DNA of 33,284 nucleotides from assembly GCA_947462095.1 (NCBI GenBank), contig CANHNQ010000026.1:1-33284 (forward strand). Reading direction: 5' to 3'. The stretch comes from Gemmatimonadota bacterium (GTDB lineage Bacteria > Gemmatimonadota > Gemmatimonadetes > Gemmatimonadales > Gemmatimonadaceae). Below are positions 27,423 to 33,284 of this stretch, piece after piece; positions within the stretch are counted from its first letter, which is position 1, and every line of letters starts with the position of its first letter. Below the pieces are notes generated by a model, which saw nothing but the letters and a program-made list of their open reading frames with translations, was not told the origin of the DNA and did no database searches. Made by a program: the position numbers and the translations under genes.

Positions 27423-28079
27423 TTACCGCCGCTGCTGCCGCTTCTCCCGTTGCGTCTCGAACGTCGCGCGTGCTTTGGCCAGCATCACCTGCTGCAACGA
27501 ATCCGCGCGCGTGCGCTGCTCGGCCGTGAGCTGTTCGCGCGCCCGATCGCGGAAGCTGTCCTGGATGTCGGAGAGCCTGCCGATGACGGCGCGGACCGTG
27601 TCCGGTGCCCCACCACCTGGCGCGCCAGCCGTCATCGGACCTTCACCCGGTTCTCCGCGGCGTCCCCCGCCGCCTCCCGCCCGCGTCGACATGGCACCGA
27701 ACACATGCTCAAGGTCCTTGAATAGCGGCTTCTGCGCGTCGTGCATGTCCTTTCGCAGCGCCTTGAACGAGGATGCCTGTTCCTTCGTGAGCTCCAGCGG
27801 CTTCTTGTGATCGAGCAGGAATCGGATCGGGTCGGCCTTCTCGAGATTTTGGCGGGCCATCCGAGCGGGCGACGGCATGCTGCCGCCACCCATGCCGGGG
27901 CCGCCGCGCCCACCCATCCCACCGCCGCGGCTCCCGCCGCCCATACCACCGCCCATACCGCCGCCTCGCATCCCACCCATCTGTGCGGTCAGCGCGGACG
28001 GGGCAACAGTCGCTAGCGTACAGGTGAGCACGGTGGCCGTCCAGAACTGACGCCCCTTACGGAATCGGATCGCAGACAT
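27423..28079 (-). CDS. Gly/Met-rich secreted protein with LTxxQ motifs (Spy/CpxP-like)
   Basis: Start refined to ATG 28079-28077 (MSAIRFRKGRQFWTATVLTCTLATVAPSALTAQ). GGMRGGGMGGGMGGGSRGGGMGGRGGPGMGGG tract; LTKEQ and LTAEQ motifs in helical context. Confidence 0.72.
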   Translation of the reverse strand: MSAIRFRKGRQFWTATVLTCTLATVAPSALTAQMGGMRGGGMGGGMGGGSRGGGMGGRGGPGMGGGSMPSPARMARQNLEKADPIRFLLDHKKPLELTKEQASSFKALRKDMHDAQKPLFKDLEHVFGAMSTRAGGGGGRRGEPGEGPMTAGAPGGGAPDTVRAVIGRLSDIQDSFRDRAREQLTAEQRTRADSLQQVMLAKARATFETQREKRQQRR

Positions 28080-29526
28080 GGTCGAGAGGACGAGGATGAC
28101 GGAACGAAAAGCCCGGTGGCGACATCGACTGCAAGGTATCGGAGTCGTGCTCGTCGCCGCATGCGCAAAGAACACCGGACCAGCGACCACCCCCACGCCG
28201 GTGCCCGCACCCGTCACCGTCGGAGCGCCGGTTGCGGCCCCGGTGCCGGTATCCGCCGCGGCCGGCGAACTGGCCATCGTTCCCGTGCGGATCACCTACG
28301 TGCTGCGCACCCTCACGCCGTCGCTCGATTCGCTCTTCCCCGTGAGCGACTCACTTGGCGCCGCCCGCTGCGCCGCGAGCGGTCTGGTGTGCCACCAATA
28401 CGTCTATCGTCGCGAACCGCTGCGCGTGCGGGCCGACGGGCCGCAGCTGTTCATCGACACCAAGCTGGCCTATCGCGCGCGCCTCGGGACGATCGGCGGC
28501 AGCGCCGGTGTCGCCAGCTGTGGATACGCCCCCGAGGCGATGCGGCGCGCCACGACCGCGATGAGCACGTCGCTGTACTGGCGCCGCGACTGGAAGATCG
28601 GCGCGCGCGACACCAAACTCGCCGCCACCCTCGTGGATCCCTGCACGGTCACCGCGCTGGGCGTCGATGCCACCAAGACGTTGCAAGGGGTCATCGACCG
28701 GCAGCTGGCCGTCTTTGCCGCGGAAGCGGATACCACGATCCCGGCGGTCGGTGACTTCAAGCCGTTGGCCGATTCGCTCTGGAAGAGCTTTCTCGAGCCC
28801 ACCGCGCTCGACTCCACCAACTCGCTCTGGCTCGTGCTCGATCCGCAGTCGGTGCAGGTGACGCCCTTCGCCGGAAACGGACCGAGCATCATTACCACGA
28901 TGGTGCTGTACGCGCGGCCGCGCGTGATTGCGGGGGCGAAACCGGTCGTGCGCAGCAAGCCGTTGCCGGTGCTCGCGCTGGGGGCTGGGCCGTTGGAGTA
29001 CACGGTGCCGGTCACGGTGGAGCTGCCGTTCGCGGAACTCGAACGCCGCGCCGAGCTGCTCCTCGCACAGGAAACCGCGAGCGGGAGCGTGCGCGTGGAC
29101 AGCGTACACGTGCGCGGCATCCGCGACAGCGTACGCATCGATCTCACGGTGTCGGGCGCGCTGCGTGGACGACTCTCGCTCGCCGCGCTGCTGCGATGGG
29201 ACGCTGCGACGCGCGAGATCCGCCTCGACGACCTCGATTGGTCGCTCGAGAGCCGCGGAAAGCTCTCGCGGGTAAAAGCCACGCTGGGGGCGCCGCTGGT
29301 GGGACGCGCCGTGCGACGGGCGACCAATGGCGGACGGGTCGCGCTGGGGGCGCAGCTCGACTCGGTGCGCGCCGAGTTGATGCGCAAGCTGAACGGGCCG
29401 ATGGCGCCGGGCGTGGTCATGGGCAGCAGTGTGCGCGAGGTACAGATCATCGACGTGACCGCGACGGCGACCGCCTTCGTGGTGAAGGCGCGACTCACCG
29501 GGCAGTCGGGGGTGTGGTTTCAATGA
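28078..29526 (+). CDS. DUF4403-like lipoprotein
   Basis: Lipobox GVVLVAACAKN; long beta-rich protein with a duplicated 'PVRITYVL...' / 'YTVPVTVELPFAELERRAELLL' arrangement and LWLVLDPQSVQVTPF. Alternative start ATG at 28096. Confidence 0.62.
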   Translation: MVERTRMTERKARWRHRLQGIGVVLVAACAKNTGPATTPTPVPAPVTVGAPVAAPVPVSAAAGELAIVPVRITYVLRTLTPSLDSLFPVSDSLGAARCAASGLVCHQYVYRREPLRVRADGPQLFIDTKLAYRARLGTIGGSAGVASCGYAPEAMRRATTAMSTSLYWRRDWKIGARDTKLAATLVDPCTVTALGVDATKTLQGVIDRQLAVFAAEADTTIPAVGDFKPLADSLWKSFLEPTALDSTNSLWLVLDPQSVQVTPFAGNGPSIITTMVLYARPRVIAGAKPVVRSKPLPVLALGAGPLEYTVPVTVELPFAELERRAELLLAQETASGSVRVDSVHVRGIRDSVRIDLTVSGALRGRLSLAALLRWDAATREIRLDDLDWSLESRGKLSRVKATLGAPLVGRAVRRATNGGRVALGAQLDSVRAELMRKLNGPMAPGVVMGSSVREVQIIDVTATATAFVVKARLTGQSGVWFQ

Positions 29527-30476
29527 GCATGCGATTCTCTCCTCGCGTCGGGATGGCGGTGATCGCCCTCGCCTGCGGCGCGTCGTCCGCACAGGCGCAG
29601 CGCACGGCGGCCATCGACGTCACGACCGCGCGCTTGATGCAGCGCCTCGGCGCCCTCGCAGCCGACAGCATGGAAGGGCGCCGTGCCGGTACACCCGGCT
29701 CGGCGCGAGCCCGCGCGTGGATTGTCTCGGAGCTCACGACGATGGGGGCGAAGCCCATCGGTCCGAGCTATACCGCGCCGGTCATACTGCGCGCACGGGC
29801 CGGTAGCGACACGACCGGCGCGAACATCGTGGCGCGCATTGCCGGCACGCAGGCCGGTGGTCCGGTGCTCGTGCTCAGCGCCCACTACGATCACCTGGGG
29901 GTGCGCAACGGCGAGGTGTTCAACGGCGCAGACGACGACGCGAGTGGCTGCGTCGCCCTGCTCGCGATCGCCGAACGGCTGCTGCGCGAGCCGCCGCAGC
30001 ACGACGTGATTCTGGCGTTCTTCGACGCCGAGGAGTCGGGGATGGTCGGCTCGAAGGCGTTCGTGAGCGCACCGCCCGTACCGCTCGATCGCATCGCGCT
30101 GAACATCAATCTCGACATGGTGGCGCGTCAGGATGGTCGGGCGCTCTGGGTGTCGGGCACGTCGCACCATCCGGTGCTCAAGCCGATCGCCGAAGCGGCG
30201 GCGAGGAACGCGGCGGTGACCATTCGCTTCGGGCACGACACGAAGGACCTCAAGCCGGGAGACGACTGGACCGCGTCGTCGGATCACGCGGCGTTCCACA
30301 CTCGGGGGATCCCGTTTCTGTATCTGGGCGTCGAGGACCATGCGGACTATCACAAGTCGGGGGACGACGCCGACAAGGTGGACCCCGCGTTTTATCGCGG
30401 CACGGTCGAGTTCGCGTATGCGCTGGTGCGGGCGGCCGACGGTCGGCTGGCCTCGGTACCTCGCGCGAAGCCGTAG
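29523..30476 (+). CDS. M28-family zinc peptidase (secreted)
   Basis: Start refined to ATG 29523 (ATGA overlap). Signal peptide ALACGASSAQAQ; LSAHYDHLGVRNGEVFNGADDDASG, FFDAEESGMVGSKAF, SDHAAFHTRGIPFLYLG. Confidence 0.92.
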   Translation: MSMRFSPRVGMAVIALACGASSAQAQRTAAIDVTTARLMQRLGALAADSMEGRRAGTPGSARARAWIVSELTTMGAKPIGPSYTAPVILRARAGSDTTGANIVARIAGTQAGGPVLVLSAHYDHLGVRNGEVFNGADDDASGCVALLAIAERLLREPPQHDVILAFFDAEESGMVGSKAFVSAPPVPLDRIALNINLDMVARQDGRALWVSGTSHHPVLKPIAEAAARNAAVTIRFGHDTKDLKPGDDWTASSDHAAFHTRGIPFLYLGVEDHADYHKSGDDADKVDPAFYRGTVEFAYALVRAADGRLASVPRAKP

Positions 30477-30499
30477 CGGCCGCGGAGGGCCGGAATGGA

Positions 30500-30537
30500 A
30501 GAAGGGCCGCTTCGGAGTGATCCGTTGCGGCCCTTCT
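30500..30537. terminator. Terminator-like hairpin between the M28 gene and the minus-strand micro-ORF
   Basis: Perfect 11-bp stem AGAAGGGCCGC (30500-30510) / GCGGCCCTTCT (30527-30537), 16-nt loop. On the minus strand it is followed by a pyrimidine-rich TCCATTCC; no long U tract. Confidence 0.6.
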
Positions 30538-30546
30538 GACTCCTTG

Positions 30547-30571
30547 CCGGTTCGAAACGATCCCGAACCGG
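30547..30571. other. Second hairpin, 8-bp stem
   Basis: CCGGTTCG (30547-30554) / CGAACCGG (30564-30571), 9-nt loop; lies just 3' of the micro-ORF on the minus strand. Confidence 0.5.
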
Positions 30572-30580
30572 TAGTACCCG

Positions 30581-30646
30581 TTACCGGGCGTCGATCAGGA
30601 GATCGGTTGCCCAGGACGAACCGGCAAAGGAACTAGGACTAGACAA
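30581..30646 (-). CDS. Putative 21-aa micropeptide (M/L)SSPSSFAGSSWATDLLIDAR with TTG start
   Basis: Minus strand GAGGAGGTGATCAT-TTG: AGGAGGTGATC is an 11-nt match to the canonical anti-SD complement with a 7-nt spacer from GGAGG to TTG. ORF ends in TAA immediately before two hairpins. Confidence 0.5.
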   Translation of the reverse strand: MSSPSSFAGSSWATDLLIDAR

Positions 30647-30745
30647 ATGATCACCTCCTCGAAATAGGGTGGGACTTCGGGCGTACTGACACCGAGATCC
30701 TACAATGCCGCCCAGGCCGCTTGGAGACCGGGGAAGCGCGGTTTT

Positions 30746-30767
30746 TGCGCGGTCGCTCCTCCGCGCA
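30746..30767 (-). other. 5' leader hairpin upstream of the micro-ORF
   Basis: 7-bp inverted repeat TGCGCGG (30746-30752) / CCGCGCA (30761-30767). A further GCGCGG copy at 30736-30741 allows alternative pairing. Confidence 0.35.
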
Positions 30768-30773
30768 GCCACC

Positions 30774-30802
30774 ATGCTAGGGCACCGGCCGCTCCGAGGC
30801 AA
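30774..30802 (-). promoter_or_regulatory. Candidate sigma70-type promoter for the micro-ORF (TTGCCT-17-TAGCAT)
   Basis: On the minus strand TTGCCT (30802-30797), 17-nt spacer, TAGCAT (30779-30774). Partial consensus only. Confidence 0.35.
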
Positions 30803-30893
30803 GCGACGAATGCGTGCCAAATCACAGTTCGGTACTTTTCCGAGACAGTGTCCGCCGCAGGATTCCCCGGATTTCCCCACCTCGAGCTCCGCC

Positions 30894-33116
30894 ATGGTCA
30901 GACTGACCTCCCGCCACCATCTGTCCCGCCGAGCGGCGACAGTGGCTGCCCTCCTCCTCGCTGTTCCCGCCGCGATTGTGGCGCAGCAGGCACCGGCCGC
31001 GCCCGCCGCGACCACGCTCCCCAAAGGGCCGCGCGCGATGCTGCTGGCCGACTGGTACCGCGTGGTCACGGTGAGCTCGCCCGCCGTCTCACCAGACGGG
31101 AAGCGCGTGGCCATGACGGTCACCAAGGCTGTGGACGCTGAGAATAAGCGGCACAATGAGATCTGGGTGGTGAACACCGCCGGCGGCGAGCCGCAGCGGT
31201 GGACGTCGCCGAGTACCGAAAGCAGCAATCCGCGCTGGTCGCCCGACGGCAAGTACCTGTTCTTCACGTCGCCGCGCGCCGGCGGGCAGGGGAGCACGTG
31301 GGCCATTCGCCTCGACCAGCCCAGTGGCGAAGCCATCCAGATCGCCACGTACGCCAACGGCTCGATGCCGGCCGACGGCTCCTTCGCCGTGTTCACCGAG
31401 CCGGCCCGTCGCGACAGCACGGCGCGGAACGGCGCCAATCCGTTTGCCCGCATGCAGCCGATGGCGCGTCCCACCTACGACGCGATCACACGTCCCGCCG
31501 AGCCCGCGCGCTTCGACGGCCGTCATGTGACCGACATGTCGTACAAGGTGAATGGCGTGGGCTTCGTGCCGGGGCGTGCCGAGGCGCGCAGCTGGCGTCC
31601 GTCGCAGCTGTGGCGGCAGACGGTGGGCGACACTGCGAAGCGGCAGCTCACGACCGCGCTCTATTCGCACCGGTCGCCCGAAGTGTCCCCCGATGGCAAG
31701 TGGATTGCCTTCGTGGCCGACGCGCAACTGCGCCCGGATTCGATGGTCGATCTCGAGCGTGACTCGCTCGCCAAGCTGCCGTACAACAAGGCCCGCGATG
31801 AAGCGGATCGGAACGACACCGACCTGTACGTCGTGGCCAGCACCGGCGGCACGCCGCGGAAGGTGAGCGAGTGGATGGGCGCCGAGTCGGACATCACGTG
31901 GTCGCCCGACAGCAAGCAGCTGGCGTTCGTGGGCCGTCCGTCGCGCATGAAGTCGGCGCGCATCTATGTCGTGGACGTGGCCGGCGGCACGCCGCGCAAT
32001 CTTCTCGGCGACTGGCAGTTCGAGCCGGGCTCGCTGTTCTGGCTGAGCACCGGCCAGCTGCAGTTCGCGGCGGACATTGGTGGCCGTTCGGCCATTCTGC
32101 GGGCCGATCTCACCGGCAAGACGGCACCGAAGGAGCTGGTGGGTGGTCGTCGTCAGCTGCGTGGCGCGAGCTACGACGCGGCGGGCAAGGTGATGGCGTA
32201 CACGTCGACCTCAATGACGAAGCCCACGGAGTTGTTCGTGGCGACGGCTGACGGCACGGGCGAACGCCAGCTCACGCACTTCAATGACGACGTGAACACG
32301 GACGTGGTGTGGAGCGACGCCGATCGCTTCACGTACAAGAGCGTCGGCAACCTGGAGATCGAAGGGTGGCTGATGAAGCCGTACGGCTACACCCCGGGCA
32401 AAAAGTATCCCATGGTGATCTACATCCACGGTGGCCCGCACTCGGCGTACGGCGAAGGCTGGTTCGACGAGTTCCAGAATCTCGCGGCGCAGGGGATGTT
32501 CGTGCTCTTCACGAACCCGCGCGGATCGAGTGGCTACGGCGCGGACTTCACCTACAGCACGCGCGGCCGCTGGGGCATGGAGGACTACGACGACCTGATG
32601 AAGGCGGTGGACATCGTGGCCGCTCGCCCCGATGTAGACAGCACGAAGATGGGCGCCACGGGCGGCTCATACGGCGGATTCATGACCACGTGGATCGCCA
32701 CCAAGACGGATCGCTTCAAGGCGATCGAGACGGACCGCACGATTACCGACTGGACCTACTGGTACGGCAGCAGCGATGCGCAGGGGCTCACCGAGTTCGA
32801 ATTCTACGGGAAGCCGTGGGACAATCAGGCGCTCTACGACACGCTGTCGCCGATTCGCTATGTGCAGAAAGTGAAGACGCCGATGCTGCTGGTGCAGAGT
32901 GAAGAAGATCACCGCACCCCGATGGGGAGTGCGGAGATCTGGTTCATGTCACTCAAGAAGCAGGGCGTGCCGGTGGAGATGGTGCGCTATCCGCGCTCGA
33001 ATCATGATCTCTCGCGCACCGGCGAGCCGTGGTTGCTGGTGGATCGCCTCGGGCGGATCCGGCAGTGGTTCGCGTTCTGGCTGCAGGGTGTGAAGCCGGG
33101 AACGGCGGCGCAGTAG
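30894..33116 (+). CDS. S9-family (prolyl oligopeptidase/DPP-like) serine peptidase
   Basis: Start refined to ATG 30894 (MVRLTSRHHLSRRAATVAALLLAVPAAIVAQ). Beta-propeller SPDGK repeats; catalytic GATGGSYGGFMTTW, SEEDHRTPM, RSNHDLSRTGEP. Confidence 0.93.
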   Translation: MVRLTSRHHLSRRAATVAALLLAVPAAIVAQQAPAAPAATTLPKGPRAMLLADWYRVVTVSSPAVSPDGKRVAMTVTKAVDAENKRHNEIWVVNTAGGEPQRWTSPSTESSNPRWSPDGKYLFFTSPRAGGQGSTWAIRLDQPSGEAIQIATYANGSMPADGSFAVFTEPARRDSTARNGANPFARMQPMARPTYDAITRPAEPARFDGRHVTDMSYKVNGVGFVPGRAEARSWRPSQLWRQTVGDTAKRQLTTALYSHRSPEVSPDGKWIAFVADAQLRPDSMVDLERDSLAKLPYNKARDEADRNDTDLYVVASTGGTPRKVSEWMGAESDITWSPDSKQLAFVGRPSRMKSARIYVVDVAGGTPRNLLGDWQFEPGSLFWLSTGQLQFAADIGGRSAILRADLTGKTAPKELVGGRRQLRGASYDAAGKVMAYTSTSMTKPTELFVATADGTGERQLTHFNDDVNTDVVWSDADRFTYKSVGNLEIEGWLMKPYGYTPGKKYPMVIYIHGGPHSAYGEGWFDEFQNLAAQGMFVLFTNPRGSSGYGADFTYSTRGRWGMEDYDDLMKAVDIVAARPDVDSTKMGATGGSYGGFMTTWIATKTDRFKAIETDRTITDWTYWYGSSDAQGLTEFEFYGKPWDNQALYDTLSPIRYVQKVKTPMLLVQSEEDHRTPMGSAEIWFMSLKKQGVPVEMVRYPRSNHDLSRTGEPWLLVDRLGRIRQWFAFWLQGVKPGTAAQ

Positions 33117-33149
33117 GCCCGCCGTTCCACCCTCTACAGCGCGAACGGT

Positions 33150-33284
33150 TTACAGCGCGAAGCAGTAGTACAGTCCAGCCCCGCCGGATGCTTTCAGATT
33201 GTCCTGACTGCATCCGCGCGACGGGTGGGCGAACACCCACGACGTCGGATTGACCCCGCCGCCCTGACGGTCGTGATGACCGAC
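33150..33284 (-). CDS. C-terminal end of an unidentified CDS, truncated at the right window edge
   Basis: Minus-strand open frame to the window edge: ...GHHDRQGGGVNPTSWVFAHPSRGCSQDNLKASGGAGLYYCFAL*, TAA at 33152-33150, GC-rich third positions. Not in the supplied ORF track. Confidence 0.45.
   Translation of the reverse strand, partial: VGHHDRQGGGVNPTSWVFAHPSRGCSQDNLKASGGAGLYYCFAL

Noticed and set aside
27890-27975. Gly-codon repeat as a CRISPR or DNA tandem repeat
   Set aside because: Irregular GGC/GGN-ATG low-complexity coding tract within a signal-peptide-bearing protein; no spacer structure.
30649-30659. Possible 16S rRNA 3' fragment (GATCACCTCCT)
   Set aside because: Only 11 nt match and no flanking helix 45 sequence; better explained as a minus-strand Shine-Dalgarno.

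Overview
High-GC bacterial window whose codon usage and gene families look like Gemmatimonadota (an inference from style, not verified). About 20 protein-coding genes are supported. No rRNA, tRNA, CRISPR or transposon was seen. In order: the 3' end of a HmuY-like gene coupled to a TonB-dependent receptor; a barrel-less plug / carboxypeptidase-regulatory-domain protein; a glycogen operon on the minus strand (glgP, glgA, GH57/DUF3536); thrA(AK-HSD)-thrC followed by an SDR-like gene without catalytic residues; M1 peptidase; DUF5916-type outer-membrane protein; M35 metalloendopeptidase overlapped by a stand-alone copy of its N-terminal domain; a molybdoenzyme module (FdhF/YdeP-like, mobA, fdhD); DUF1080; DAACS symporter; a Gly/Met-rich LTxxQ (Spy/CpxP-like) protein divergent from a DUF4403-like lipoprotein; M28 peptidase; S9 peptidase; and a truncated minus-strand CDS at the right edge. 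The best candidates for undescribed biology are (i) a self-contained minus-strand micropeptide unit at about 30.50-30.80 kb, with a promoter-like element, a structured leader, a near-perfect Shine-Dalgarno, a 21-aa ORF and a terminator-like hairpin; (ii) the M35 protease plus stand-alone cognate domain pair at 19.9-21.6 kb; and (iii) the pseudo-SDR coupled to threonine biosynthesis at 14.9-15.7 kb. Most other long ORFs in the supplied track are antisense or out-of-frame artefacts of high GC.
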